Shown here in pieces: positions 1-12,391 of a stretch of DNA of 64,000 nt. The notes beneath the pieces were generated by a model. It made no database searches and was not told the DNA's origin. It saw only the letters and a list, made by a program, of their open reading frames with translations. Numbering within the stretch: position 1 is the first letter of the stretch; every line of letters starts with the position of its first letter. Origin of the DNA: Heterobilharzia americana (lineage: Eukaryota > Platyhelminthes > Trematoda > Strigeidida > Schistosomatidae); the NCBI GenBank assembly GCA_944470555.2, contig OX104129.1, forward strand, positions 86,450,820-86,514,819, given 5' to 3'. The position numbers and the translations under genes were made by a program.

Positions 1-580
1 TGTACTGCTTCTAGCAATGATTCGTAACATCGAAAACTATTATTGTCAACATCCAGTAACACTTAAGGTGAGAAAAAAAGGATGAGTAAATGCTAACGTT
101 ACTTATCATAATAATTTCTATATTCATTGGAATGACTGAGAATATTTTGCGGTTTTGAATATCAGCCCACTGTGTGTTTCCGTGAGTAAATCAGACAAAT
201 AGATGCTTTCTAAGCATTTCGTCTGTTTGTCTGCTATAGTGGTCTAGTGTTATTCACTGTATGACTTTTTCAGAAGAGTTTATTACCCTTGCTCATGTCA
301 AAGTAATCCCACAAATTTCCACGTACCTTTTATCGTTCAATCACTTTATTAGAGTAATATCATTTATGATGTATTCCTCCAAATCTCTGAAGTTTAACGT
401 TTCATTATACTTAATGTATGAAGCTTTCATTATCATTCTTCCTCTCTTCAAAAATTCGGCTCAATTATTATCGCACTGTCCTGAAATATTGTCTGGTTTT
501 GTCACTGAATGCTGTACAGTAATTTACCGATTTCCGAACTACTTAAAATAAATGAATCACTGTAAATTTAGCTAAGTTTT
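1..580. other. No gene seen
   Basis: AT-rich DNA. The one open frame of about 96 codons (261-551) is hydrophobic, has no recognisable motif and is probably chance. I see no repeat shared with the rest of the window. Confidence 0.5.
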
Positions 581-584
581 TTAA

Positions 585-760
585 TAATAGCAACAACAAA
601 AATAATTGGTTTATTCCAAACAACATGCGTAATGCACTATGGGGTTCTCAGTATTTAACGTTTCAACAAATTCATTCCCTGTACAATATTTTCAGGCGAA
701 ATACTTATTACATCTAGATAATGTTATAAATAACAGTAATAAAAGATAGTTATGTATAGA
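585..760. repeat. Unclassified interspersed repeat, copy 1
   Basis: About 175 bp that clearly resembles 9976-10160. Both copies begin with an AAT/AAC-rich simple tract, continue with a TTTATTCCAA block, then CAACAAATTCATTCC or AACAAATTCATTCC, and end near AATAACAGTAAT. The simple tract at one end suggests a retroposon tail. In that case the insert would read on the minus strand. I cannot assign the family. Confidence 0.5.
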
Positions 761-830
761 AATGATGGGCAGTGGCTAGAAGTGGAATCCAGCGTTTCAA
801 GGCAGGGTAAACAGTACAAACATCCAGATA
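761..830 (-). repeat. Decayed Sm-alpha-like SINE fragment
   Basis: The block GATGGGCAGTGGCTAGAAGTGGAATCCA resembles the flank of the hammerhead repeat at 9048-9170 (GATGGATAATGGTTAGCAGTAAAATCCA). The ribozyme part that should follow is scrambled and no core is readable. It is probably an old member of the schistosome hammerhead SINE family, and identity is low. Confidence 0.35.
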
Positions 831-1329
831 ACAAGCAAAATCTCGCCTGATTAGCCATTCAGAAAGCTAGTACTACTGCATAAAGCAAAATTGTCTTTTT
901 ATTAGACGCACTGCACAGAAAAAAGGTAATATTTTCTGGATTACACTTTGACATAACTTATTGTCCAGAGTCATACCTGAGTAACTCCGCAACCTGAGAC
1001 ATGATTTATGTAGTTCTAATTTTTTCTTCTACTTTGTGATACAGGTAACATTATTTTTCAAATATATACATATACTTTCTATGAAGAAATCAATGTATTT
1101 GTAAGCATCACTGTCTTAATTAGGAATTATGACAAACATCGTTGCATACGATAGGTGTATTGTCAACCTATCTGCATAAGAATATCGTTTCTCCATTTGA
1201 ATGTCTGTGTTGTTTCTTCCTAAGACACACAAGTAAAATATATGTTGAAGCCAGTATCAGAGTACTTCCTGTTCTTACTCCATCATTTTAGCGGTATCTC
1301 TAGATGTCACATCTTCGTTTATTAATGTA

Positions 1330-2300
1330 CCTCTAATGGAAACAATCGATTATATTTGTGAATGGTTGTTGGAAAGAAAATTAGACATCGGCATTCCGAT
1401 TATGAATCTGAGAGGACTAATGCTAAAAGGTACAATGAATGTCCAGTTCAACTTCAAAAGTGATCTGCATAGACAAGTCAACAAAATAGTTATAGGATCT
1501 CCATTTAGCTCAACATTTGCAGATATTATTGGCAAAATTGGAAAGTGGTCCTTTGAAAGATCAAATTTCTAATATGGAATTCTACTGTAGATATACGGAT
1601 GATACTTTTTTTAATCTTTGATAGGTGCATATGTATAAGTTCCATTCTGAACCATTTTAATAGTGCTCTTCCATGAATTCATTTTACATATGAAAATGAA
1701 ATCAATAATTCGATCCATTTTCTTGAAGTGTTAATGACAAGAAACAAAGATGGCTCTATACTGGAAAGCACATATAGAAAACTAACGTCTAAGGCACAGT
1801 ATTTGCACTTCCTCAGTTTCGTACCGATGAAGTACAAAAGCAATATAATCTAAGGGGTGTGTGGAAGAAGAACTACTGTGTATCCGTGATATTCTGAATG
1901 AAAACGGGTATCCGGACAAGTTCCTCAAAACTAACATAAACTGCAACTGTCCTAAAGAAGAAGTGATGACAGTAGAGAAGAAGCCTTTGTTTTTGCACTT
2001 ACAATTCAAGGGAGATATCGCAAGTGACATTCTTTTACAACGCCTAGCTAGAGCAGTCAATGAGACTTTTCATGCAGGTTGGCTTCTTATGTCATTCAGT
2101 AGTTGGCCAATGCTCAGTCCAAGATTAAAGGATAGCCTACCTAGCTGTGTGTTCTCATATAAATTTTAACAAGGGAGCTAAATCAAGGGATACAGTGAAC
2201 TTATTGGAGATGTTCATATGACTGAAGTCTTCAACAATCTTGGAGTGAATCGCTTACAGTATTTGAGGCCAGTCATCTACAAACAGGGCCCAACTTTTTT
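1330..2300 (+). pseudogene. Penelope-like retroelement reverse transcriptase, decayed
   Basis: Conceptual translation gives a Penelope-like RT in pieces. Frame 1 (1336-1572) has an RQV...IGSPFSSTFADI block like the family's DGIAMGSPLGPLLADI. Frame 2 has the YTDD catalytic box at 1592-1603. Frame 3 (1653-1855) has FTYENE, HFLEVLMTRNKDGSI and YRK blocks. Frame 1 (1861-2169) has ENGYPDKF, the EKKPLFLHLQFKGDIAS block and a KDSLP motif that sits just before the GIY-YIG region in intact elements. The reading frame changes at least three times and in-frame stops interrupt it, so it cannot be active. The family's RT and GIY-YIG architecture is established knowledge; assignment here is by motif order. 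The 2300-2780 stretch beyond it holds no readable continuation. Confidence 0.8.
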
Positions 2301-2920
2301 GATACACTAAGTAAATCATTTATAGTAGATGTTTCATGCATCTTTGGAAGACTATACATGTTACGCACACGTTCTGTTGATGCAAGATTACATAACAAAG
2401 AAAAATTCGATTAAGACTGGAATTTAGAAAAGGGAATAGAGCCAGCATAATGTAAAAGCAGGCTTCCAACGTGCTCAGACAGATCTCCAAAATAAAGTGA
2501 TAACAGAAGTGCTTTTGAGAACTTAACCACTGATTTGAAAGTTTTATGCTAGATAACATTTGTCAGTTCTATCCAAGATCTCTGATATAAAACGCAAGTT
2601 CTTCACCAGAACTTGCTGAGGAACGCCATGAAATAGAAGAAGCATGGTGACTTTCCAGAAACTTCCAAGAGGTAGGCCTATGAATTGTATATTGTAGGAA
2701 TGAATTATAGTAGTAGTTACAACTTTCCATTAGAAGTTTGTTTTTGTTTTTTAAGTAAAAATAAAAATAAAAGTGATGCATAAGTTCAACTCAAAGATTG
2801 TTCTCGACAAGTGGATCCGTTGAATGAAGACAATACTCTTTGGTCTAAATCTTATTTAGTTGCTCATACAAACACACACCTCATTCAAACAAAACTGAAG
2901 CTGAAACTTTTGCCAATTAT

Positions 2921-3290
2921 TATTATTATTATTATTAGTCCCTTGGGTTCCTGATGGAACATAGGGCTTCAGTAGCACGCCTCCAGTGACCTCTGTTCTC
3001 TGAGATCTTTTGAACCTGGTTCCACGACAGCCCACAACCTCTCATTTCCTCCTCGCACGACCTCCTCCATGTCACCCTCGGACGTCCAACTCGTCGCTTC
3101 CCATGGGGATTCCACTCGAGGGCCTGGCCTGACGCGTGATGTCCCCAGCCGGCCTTCTCAGTGCATGGCCAATCCATCTCCACTTCTTCCTGCATATTTG
3201 TTGCGTGATAGATTCTTGGTTGATTCGTTCCCAGAGTTCCTTTTTGCTTATTCTTTCTGGCCATCTGATCTTCAGTAGCGAGTATCTTAT
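2921..3290 (-). mobile_element. RTE-clade (SR2-like) retrotransposon, 5'-truncated 3' end
   Basis: On the plus strand the copy starts with a (TTA)n tract, the complement of the family's AAT-rich 3' tail. It then reads backwards through the C-terminal codons of the polyprotein. The minus-strand frame keeps the basic GKRRVGRPRVTWRR block and the terminal NPRD-stop seen in the 57-59.5 kb copy. Homology fades near 3290, about 370 bp from the tail, which is typical 5' truncation. The C-terminal region is nearly frame-intact, so this looks like one of the younger fragments. Confidence 0.85.
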
Positions 3291-3299
3291 TATACAAGA

Positions 3300-4530
3300 A
3301 CAAATTCATGAAGAACATAAGCATCATCATATCCTGCCTGGAAATTGCTGTAATGAACCTGACGATTAGTGGTTTCCACCTATATAAAAGAAGTATAGAA
3401 GGCATATTCATTATATTGGATGAAAAATAATGTTCAAGAAAAAGTGGTTAGCCTAGTAATTACAACCAGTTAATTAACTCCACACCGGAATCCGGAGAGA
3501 AATTTGAATTCACCATTTAACTGTTTCACTGAAAAAAAAACCAAGATTATTTCAAATAAAAGTAATTGTACTAAAGGTCTACATGAAGTAACTTTTATAC
3601 TCTGGCACTGCAGAGAAAAAACATAAGACTAATTTATTGTTTCTGTATGACCATAACAAGAGTTTCTATAGATGACAAAGTTGATGATAAATTAGACAAA
3701 CTGTGACATATGCATATGCTGATTAAATATCCACCCACATTTATGCAAATAAACTGAAAAATCAAGTAACAAAGTGAATTAAAAGAGTTTCAAACATCAC
3801 TCGTTAATACTGTTTATGGAAGTCGTACAGTTCTAAACTTCCAGAGGAATGTTTTGTTCAAATTATTGAAGAAGATTTAGTTCTTTGGGAAACTGCAGAT
3901 CAACCCTCCTGAATCGCCAATAATTCTGAAGTGTGTTATTTGGGAGAATAAAGTGTAAACTTCAGTGTATGTTAGCACATTTTTTTGAATCTGTGGAGCT
4001 GGTTATAATGATCGTAGAGTACTTCCACCACTTAAAACCCTGTATGACTGCATACAGGCGAATGTAAATGACTCAAGATTGTGATCCTAAAACATGTGGT
4101 CAATTATGGGCACACTATTCTATCAGAGTCCACGCTCAATTTGGCCTAAAAACTTACAATGAACTGTTTAGAAACAGCTTAGATTTGAAGCTTGTTTGCG
4201 TCGGATTCATCAATTCCAGCCTGATGTTACTGTGCTATAGATTTAGTTCCAAATCATATCTTGCTATGTTCTCAATGATTACTCCATCTTCTATAATTTT
4301 TTAAGGATCAATTAACCTAAATTATCACACTCATCATGGTCGTTGTTTCTTTCTCCAACGCTAAGTCCATTAGGTGGATACTTAACTGTCTTGAATAATT
4401 TTTATTGCATAAAGTTCTACACGTATTATTATTCACACCATCTTCCATATTATGAAGTGATTTCGTTTCATCAGCAACCTCACCAAGTTTACTAATTCGC
4501 TAGTTACTAGCCAATTCAAAACCCGGATAA
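3300..4530. other. No gene seen
   Basis: AT-rich intergenic DNA between two RTE insertions. The open frame at 4068-4304 shows no motif I recognise. No RNA gene or clear repeat is visible. Confidence 0.45.
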
Positions 4531-4534
4531 AGAC

Positions 4535-7500
4535 AGAAACCTGAGCATAGGGCTAGCAACCCTACCCGGTAAAAATAATCCAACCGCTACAGAAACTTCG
4601 TAGTACAAAGAAACCATAAAAATAAAAAGAAGCCCATTCCTAGCTGGAATCGGGGAGACAAAATGACGCCGGTTGGTGAAACCCTACTAGTAGCCAATTA
4701 GACGATGTCTCTCCCTCCATGAAAGCAAATGCAAGAATGGGGACACGGAGTGTCCGCACAATGTTTGAAGCTGACTAACTGGCTGGAAAAGCTCCCCATA
4801 TTCCAAAAGAGATGAGAAATTATAGGATATAAGTGCCAAGAATTTGCGAAAGCAGATGGAATGGAAGTGGACTCTCCAAACTCTCAACTGGAGAGTCGAT
4901 AATCTACTCAGATAGTGTCACCCACACGACAATCATGAGCACACTGAGTATTGGAGTGGCTATCATGATGTCCTCAACAGCTTCAAAGGGTCTCATGCAG
5001 TGGGAACCAATCTCCTCCTGCAGGATCAAAATACTAACAGCAAGATGGATTCAACTCAAATGGTAGGAATTTCACAATCATTGGATGCTACACTGTGCAC
5101 CTACAAATAATGCAGATGAAGAGGAGAAGAAGGAATGCTACAGACAACTGCAGTCAGTACTGAACAAGACAACACTCCAGTTGGCGACATCAAAATTCTA
5201 ATGGGTGACATGAATGTCAAACTGCGAGGAGCAGACAACATAAGAAGATAACCCATCATGGGTCGAGAAGCACTCCGTGAAATGATGAATGAGAACCGAG
5301 AACTGTTTGTAGATGTCTGCGCACTCAACGATTTGGTGATTGTGCGCAGTGTGTAAGAACACATGGGTATTTAAAAGCCAGTAACATGGATTCTATTTCA
5401 CCATATGGACACTCTACACTAAACATAGGATCAACATCTCAATGTGAAGAAAGTGAAGACACAGTCAGCCTACTGGAAGGGGAGCAGATGTAGGTTCACA
5501 CAACTCAGTATCTAGTTGAATGGAATTTACCTTCAAAATCGAGTAGAAATCCTTCAATTCAAGGGAGTTGGTGATAGACCACAGTTCCAGTTGAACACCC
5601 AGAACAGAGTCTGAACTGAAGAAGAAACTTCAGACGACATCTTCACGTCAGCCAGTTACCAGGACAAATGGGAGATACTGAGCGACAACCCTGAAGGATA
5701 GAGCGTGGAAGAATACCGGAACTCTGAAAAAGATGTGGAAGGAAACCTGCATAATCGCATTAGCAAGGAAGAAGAAAGAAAGCAAAGAACGGGACTCGAC
5801 GGATATATGGAGGCTGCTAGAGGAAGGTGAGGAAGCAATGCGGTGCAAGGATGAACATAGAAAAGAGGAACTGAATACAACATATAAAACACTACACTGG
5901 ACAAAGAAGTGAAGAACAGTGTGAGGAAAGACCAAAGACACATTTATAACACACTAGCGACTTAAACAGCTCAGAATGCTGGCAGGAGAGACTTGACAAA
6001 ATTGTATCAAATAACCAGGCTAATATCTGGGAAGAGATCAACGCAAATAAATCAAATGCGTAATAGTTAAGAATACCTAGTTAGCAAAAAGAAGGATCAG
6101 AAGAAACGATGGGCCGACCACTTCAAAAAACTCTTGAATCTACCACTCTCACCACAACCACCACCTGAAACTCGTCCAGAAATACCACCAGCATCCCAGA
6201 CACAGAATTACCACTAAACACAAACGCTCCGACAAAAGGTAAAAGTGACTTCCCGAAAGCCATAAAGCTCCTGAAAACCGCGAAAGCAGAAAAACTAGAT
6301 GGAATTGCTCCGGAAGCAGTGAAAACAGACGCAGAGACAACAGCGGACCTCCTCACGTCACTACTGCGGAGTGTTTGGAAGGAAGGACAGGTACATGCTT
6401 GTTGGCTGGGAGACGGGTTACCTTGTCTAACTACCAAAGGAGGGAGAACCAAATCTTTGCAAGCATCGGCGAGGAATTATGCTGATGCCCACCTTAAGCA
6501 AGCAAAATATTAAGCCGCATCATCCTGAGGAGACTAAAAGATGCGCCGGATTCAAAATTGCAACACGAACAGGCTGACTGACTAACTGGCTGGTTGATTT
6601 CAGAGAGAACAAATCATGTACAGATCAAATTGCAACGCTACGCCACACATCATCATAGAATAGAGCATAGAATGCCAGTTAACCTCATCTTTATCTCAAC
6701 TTCATCCACTTTGAAATGGCTGGCTTTCGACAACGTCGACCAAGAAGCAGTTTGGCAGCTGCTGCCTCAAAACTACGGTTTAAGTGTCACAAACCTCCAT
6801 TGACTTCATTCAACAACTATATACTGTATGCTGCTACATGTTGAGTGATTCACAATGGATAGGTCAGTGATGCCGTTGAAGCGAAGTGAAGACAGGAGTT
6901 AGACAAGTTTGCCGTCTACGATCATCGATCATCTTCCTGTTTGTGGTCGACTGAATCATGCAGCAAACAGCGACGAGCGAGAAGATGGACAAAGGCTGAT
7001 TGGATCGATGAAAAGACCCCAGAAGCAGATTTGGATTTCACCAACGATGATGATGTAAGTCTAATGTCTTGTCGCACAAACTTGAAGATCTACAGGCTAA
7101 AACTAACAAATTGGTAGAAGAGGTGAGTCGAGGCAGCGAAGAAAGATGCAACGTCTTTCAGGTGAACGAAGAGAAGACAGATACCAAACCGACAACAACA
7201 AACACCAATCACCATCAACGGGAGAGAGAACTGCAAACAAAGTTGACACTTTCATCTACCTGACTACCTAGATAGCATCCTCTCAACCACAGGAGGTGGC
7301 ATGGATAAGGATGTCAAAGCCAGGGTCGGAAAGACATCAGGACAAACCATCCTTCATTATTCTGAAATCAGTAAGGAGACCTACAGTATCTCACCGCCCC
7401 GCACTGTACTGCACTGCACTCAGCGTAAAGCGTGAACAACATCCGCATCGTCAACACTACTGATGTCATACATATGAGTCACTGCTTCTTTGTGGTGGTT

Positions 7501-7970
7501 GGGAGAACTGGCGGCGCGTTACGAAAAGCATTTCCAACAAACTACAGACATACATGATGAACAGCTGCCACCCACGCTCACTCGACACTGAGGATCGATC
7601 AGGTGGTCAGAATAATTAGAATAAGCAGTGAGGAACTCACTCTGGTTGGTGATGAACCAACCAGGAAGCTATCCCTCAACAAATGTGCAGAGGGAATTGA
7701 AAATGGATTGTATTGTGCATACACTGATAAGACCATTTGGGGACATCACGTGTAAAGACCAGACCAGGCCGTCTAGTGGGATCCGAATGAGAAAGGACGA
7801 GTTGGGCGTCCGAGGTGAGGGTGACAAAAGGAGACTGTTTGATGAAGAAATGAAAGGTTGTCGTCAGTGGGTTAGCCAGGTTCAAGAGACTGCAGAGAAG
7901 GGAGTGAAATGGCAACGTACTACTGAATTTTCCACTAAGAACCCAAAGGACAAATATTATTAATAATCGT
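4535..7970 (+). mobile_element. RTE-clade (SR2-like) retrotransposon, nearly full length, decayed
   Basis: About 3.4 kb in element order. A 5' region starting at GAGCATAGGGC is shared with the copy at 37.08 kb. The apurinic-type endonuclease follows at about 4700-5530, with an ICESRWNGSG block (compare GICEARWTGSG in the family). The connector comes next, then RT at about 6280-7080, and then the C-terminal domain ending in NPKD at 7945-7960 with an AAT-rich tail. Stops and frameshifts occur throughout, so it is dead. It shares with the 14.7 and 25.8 kb copies a variant 3' sequence (AAATGTGCAGAGGGAA) and a GCACT-type tandem expansion near 7405-7425. It shares with the 37 kb copy a CTGA/CTGG expansion near 6570-6595. 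Confidence 0.85.
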
Positions 7971-7974
7971 TTCA

Positions 7975-9040
7975 TCGGTGGAAACTTAACTAAACCCTGT
8001 ATTTATGACAAAACTGTGTAATATTATTCACTATAGACTATAATATGTTTGTAATCGACGAATGAATGCCAGTGGATAATGTCAAAGACTGATATCACTT
8101 TTAAAAGTCTTTCCTCCGCCGAAATGCCTCGTTTAATGGGTGAATAGTTGATTTTTGTGTGTTTCGAAAATGCTTAAACAACATTTAACCTTATTTCGCT
8201 GCTTCTACAGACTCCTTATCTGAATCTCTCTCATTAACTTACTTTTATCATTCCAAACCATACATGAATACATGTTAAAAACAGGATTGTTGTTATTGTC
8301 TACAAAATCAACTTCATTAATTTTTGTTATTTTTATCACTTTAATATTATAGTCAGGTATATTTTCCATTTCGAATTTTTGTCTGTTTGATTAAAGTAAA
8401 TAAATAAAGATATTTTAATGTTGAAGTTGGTTAGGCTTGTCTAGTTACGTTATGCTACATATTTCGTCAAATATATTACTTTTTAGATAAATTCTACACT
8501 CTTGCAATTGATGAGAAAACGGGGAATGAGATGGACACAATTTCTATTTTCATAGTTTTTTTTCATAATCTACCAAGTATCCTTGTCACTGGATATAGCG
8601 AAATAAAGATTTTATTTCAGACAAAGTGAGTTTGTAAAAGAAACTGAAAATGTGTATCAAGTTGTTAGATGAAAACTTAAAAATTATGTGCAGTTGTGTT
8701 AGGCAAATTTTTCTGTGGAACAATGCAGTTTGAAGTTAAGAAAATCAAGTGATTTTCTAATTTGTAGTGATTTATAGATGTTGATATTTCACAATGAACA
8801 CTTCATCATCAAGATGAGTAGCTTCAACGACAACAATTCTTGCATTTAAGACGATATGTCGAAAGTGATAGATGAATATAGGTTTCTTCACCAGTCTCGT
8901 CATTCGTCATTTTCTCCTTTGAACTAGATACTTACTTTTTTATAAAGTTATCTGGATATGAATTTTGTTATAGCATTTCATTCACACTTTTCAGAATATT
9001 TACGTAATATATTTCACAGTCGGGACATAAAACCAAGCTT
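7975..9040. other. No gene seen
   Basis: Unique-looking AT-rich DNA with no open frame above about 60 codons and no repeat that I can match elsewhere in the window. Confidence 0.5.
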
Positions 9041-9044
9041 TTTT

Positions 9045-9170
9045 TATGGTAATGATGGATAATGGTTAGCAGTAAAATCCACGACGCAAGTTTCGTCCTG
9101 TCTGAGACCTATCAGCTGGATGTACCTGCCTCCAATTGAACAATATTGTTCCCAACAAGACAAGCAAAAG
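9045..9170 (-). repeat. Sm-alpha-like SINE with decayed hammerhead ribozyme
   Basis: The minus strand of 9077-9122 aligns to the schistosome Sm-alpha hammerhead: CAGCTGAT, a stem II region, ACGAAAC, then a short stem III ending in GTC. The core reads CTGATAGG where CTGATGAG is needed, and the first base after the GTC cleavage triplet is changed. Catalysis is therefore unlikely. The flank GATGGATAATGGTTAGCAG is the family's conserved body. Confidence 0.7.
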
Positions 9171-9273
9171 CATAATCTTCCTTTAAACTGAATCGGTGTA
9201 AAGCCTCAAAAAAGTTATTTCGTTGCTAGACTTACTTCAGAGTAAACAAACACACACGCTCACATACGTTGCC

Positions 9274-9274
<1 letters not shown>

Positions 9275-9319
<45 letters not shown>
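9275..9319. repeat. (TA)n microsatellite
   Basis: About 45 bp of uninterrupted TA dinucleotide. A second tract lies 137 bp downstream. Confidence 0.95.
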
Positions 9320-9320
<1 letters not shown>

Positions 9321-9456
9321 GTAGGTTGGGATCTCAAAAGTAAGATCACTTACCTCAACTTTGCATGTAAGCCTTCGTGGTGGGTGCCGAAAAACTAGAA
9401 ACTTAGGCCAAGTAGGGCTTCCTGCCACTCGCCTCCAACTAATCAGCCAAGCAACT

Positions 9457-9483
<27 letters not shown>
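9457..9483. repeat. (TA)n microsatellite
   Basis: About 27 bp of TA dinucleotide. With the tract at 9275-9319 it brackets a GC-richer 137-bp island. Confidence 0.9.
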
Positions 9484-9488
<5 letters not shown>

Positions 9489-9975
9489 ATCTCTAGATAT
9501 TGTCCCCTTGAGTCATAATTGTCCTCCGTATATTGATTTCATTGCACACAAAACACTGGTCTAATTGGTAATCCACGTGAATAATTTATATCTAATTGAT
9601 CTGTTCGCTACTGATATATAACGTAAACTGTTTCAATGTTGAAGTCATATTACGTTGTTTATTGTGTCACATTTATTTTCATGTATTTATAACTGTTGGG
9701 ACGGAAAAGGAATTTATTGAAAATAGCCATTGTGTCAAATTAATCTCGTCTTGAATTTTTAAATTTCATTGTAATCACTCACTTTAAAAGTATCACATTC
9801 AGTGTGATTTCCGTGATTCATCTTGTTTATACCGGTTAAGTAGATACTAGTGTCTTATTTCACAACCACAAACACATTCAGCATTTTGGAATACAGTAAC
9901 TTTCTTGTGAGTTGCATCATCTTACAAGATATTACACAACTCCTGTGTGTTCTCAGAATTCACATCATAACGGAT

Positions 9976-10160
9976 ATAAGCCATATTAATAATAATAATA
10001 ATAATAACGATAATAATCGCTTTATTCCAATTAATATGCATGGTACATGATGGAAGTCTCAGCATGTAATAGTTTAACAAATTCATTCCTTGCATAAAAT
10101 CTTCAACAGAAATAATCAGTGCATTTGAATGGTGTTAATAATAACAGTAATCAAAGTCAC
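9976..10160. repeat. Unclassified interspersed repeat, copy 2
   Basis: Second copy of the repeat at 585-760. It begins with an (AAT)n tract (about 9988-10017), then CTTTATTCCAATTAATATGC, and ends near AATAACAGTAATC. The simple-repeat end suggests a retroposed sequence read on the minus strand. Confidence 0.5.
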
Positions 10161-10164
10161 AACA

Positions 10165-11160
10165 TGAAACAGATATGTGGTATTACATTAGCATCTGGAT
10201 TGGACTAGTGAATGAATAGAAAATCGAGCGAAATTTGGTGGGGTAGTTGGTCGAGCCAGTAACAAAGTCTGCAGTTTGATATAATTATCCATGGAGTAGT
10301 AATAAACTGTGTTTCTGTACGTTTATAAGCCCATCTCTTACAAACTTATTGTTCATTCCTTGTTTTGTTGTTAGCGTGAAAAACGGCAGATTGAAACCAT
10401 TTAAAAAGTGTACAAGAGTACATAACTCATTTAAAAGACATTTAAAAATTAAAACAAATTGAAAAGAAGGGAATTCGATAGAAAATTGTCGGTAATCCAA
10501 GGTCTAAGCAGGTCACTACACTTTCAGAATAGTAAACAAAGTAACATGTAGCACATTTCTGTTTTCAGGTTAATCAAAAGTTAATCTAACAAAAGCAACC
10601 CAGCAGCTAACATATTTATATAAACCTTACGTCAGTTATCATGTTTCTTTAGAACTCATTAAACAATGTTTTTCTTGAAATTTGTTACGCTCCATTTACT
10701 GATCTACGATAATAAAACATATAGTTACCCAGGGGTATGCAAAATTCCAATTTGATTGTTTTAATGCTCACCAAATATAGAATGTACGAGATGTGCATGA
10801 GATCCAAATTTATCTGTACATACAGACATTGCCACAAAGAAACACGGTCTATATATGTGGTATTTTCTATAGGATTCACTGATGAATTACATTCAAGATT
10901 TGTTTGTGGTTTCTTTTGGTTTTTGTGCAGTCAGGTTTCGTCTCTATTTCGAAGCAACCAATGTGTATTCCAGCGTTCAAAGAAAAAAGTTTCCAACCGC
11001 AAAAATATCACCTATTAAATACACCTTCCCAACTTTATCTCTGTGTCTTTCATAGTATAATTTAAATTGTTTGCCTATTATACAGAATATTGAAGTAATT
11101 TTATTTCCTACAGTGGGATTTATACCAATATAACTGAGTGCTAGTATCGACTTTTCATTT
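10165..11160. other. No gene seen
   Basis: AT-rich DNA. The open frames at 10285-10500 and 10737-11018 are short and have no motif I recognise. I regard them as chance. Confidence 0.4.
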
Positions 11161-11163
11161 TAT

Positions 11164-11392
11164 CAATTTGACTATCTCAGGTAACCATGGTTCTACATAC
11201 TTGTATTGAAACAGTGATGATTGAGGGTGAAATGAAAATTTGGACCACGGTGAGATTCGAACCAGCGACCACCATGTTTCCGGCAGAGGGGTCTGTAAAC
11301 TGAGCTACGTGTCCCCACTACTGACCAGATTTTCATTTCACTCCAATCACCCAGGATTTTGCTTCACTACCATGTGAATTCGTGACGCATTC
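11164..11392 (-). repeat. tRNA-like interspersed repeat (SINE), copy A
   Basis: About 229 bp matching 12392-12620 along its length. On the minus strand, 11243-11315 holds a Pol III-like box A (TAGCTCAGTTTAC) and box B (GGTTCGAATCT) about 45 bp apart. The tRNA stems pair poorly, so it is a tRNA-derived repeat and not a working tRNA gene. Both copies share the outer block TTTCACTCCAATCACC and a GACGCAT end. Confidence 0.7.
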
Positions 11393-11399
11393 CTTCAGT

Positions 11400-12390
11400 C
11401 TTCAGAAATTATTACCAGCGTGGGTTTTCAATACAAACAATTTCGTGTTACATGATTCAAAACTTTGTTAGGAGCTAAAATCGCACTACAAACGAATATC
11501 AATACATTAAAGACTTTTGAATAACAAGAACTATCATTAACTGAAAACCCTTTGTCCACACATGTACCCATATTTTTATTCTGATGGAGTGAGTGTAAGT
11601 GTTAGCTTGTTGTGAGCCTCATTGCTTTATCTAAAGACCAAGTTTAGATAGGATTCACAATCAGCAGTAATTAGTTTATAAAAGTAAAAAGAGTGGATTT
11701 GATGAAGGTTTCATTAGTTTATTGTTCGATTTGCAGAATAGTTCACATCTATTATGTAAACTGTTATTTGCCCAATATTGAATGCCATGCCAATGTTTTT
11801 AAAATTGGTGGAAAACTACCAACACAAGCTAAATCTCAGATTTATCTTATTGGTGAATTTGAACAGTGAATAGACAACCAGGAATTATAAAGTGTATTTG
11901 AAAGCAATATTGTCGACTACAGCAAATTGTGGGAAGTGATTGACTGGGAATGAGTTGTTTCCTAACCAACGGAAAAAAATATTCTAGCAAGTGGGGTTGC
12001 CGGGGAAATTATTTCCAGTAGATTAAATAAAGCGTAGGATACCACAAGGGTACTACGGTAGAATGTAATTTAATATATGACTTGCTTGTTTGATATAGCT
12101 GGCACACAGTGATACAGCGTTATTTACTGGATGTGTTTCCGAGCAGAAATTTTTACGCACTATCATATCATAGTAGTCAGACAACTTCCAACATCTGAAT
12201 GTTGTGATCTTACCACCTGGCGTTCTCTGAATTCAGTGGTGTTTCAATGGAAAAAGATTCCGTAGTCAACATTGGACTTCAGTAAAGTTGCCATGTCCCA
12301 TCTCATTTTATGGTTGTACTTTGTGCATGCGTTGCAGTCTATTTTCTTTTAGATTATTGATCCTGGAGAGATCTGCCGTTATACATTTCC
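11400..12390. other. No gene seen; spacer between two direct repeat copies
   Basis: AT-rich DNA with no open frame of note. It lies between the two same-orientation copies of the tRNA-like repeat. Confidence 0.4.
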
Positions 12391-12391
12391 T

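Noticed and set aside
2911..2940. Independent (TTA)n microsatellite
   Set aside because: It is the tail of the minus-strand RTE fragment and is annotated with it.
5648..5943. Hydrophobic minus-strand open frames
   Set aside because: Antisense shadows of the RTE connector region, as in the other copies.
11243..11315. tRNA gene on the minus strand
   Set aside because: Pol III boxes are present, but the acceptor and T stems pair poorly and the similarity to 12.4 kb extends far outside, so it is a tRNA-derived repeat.
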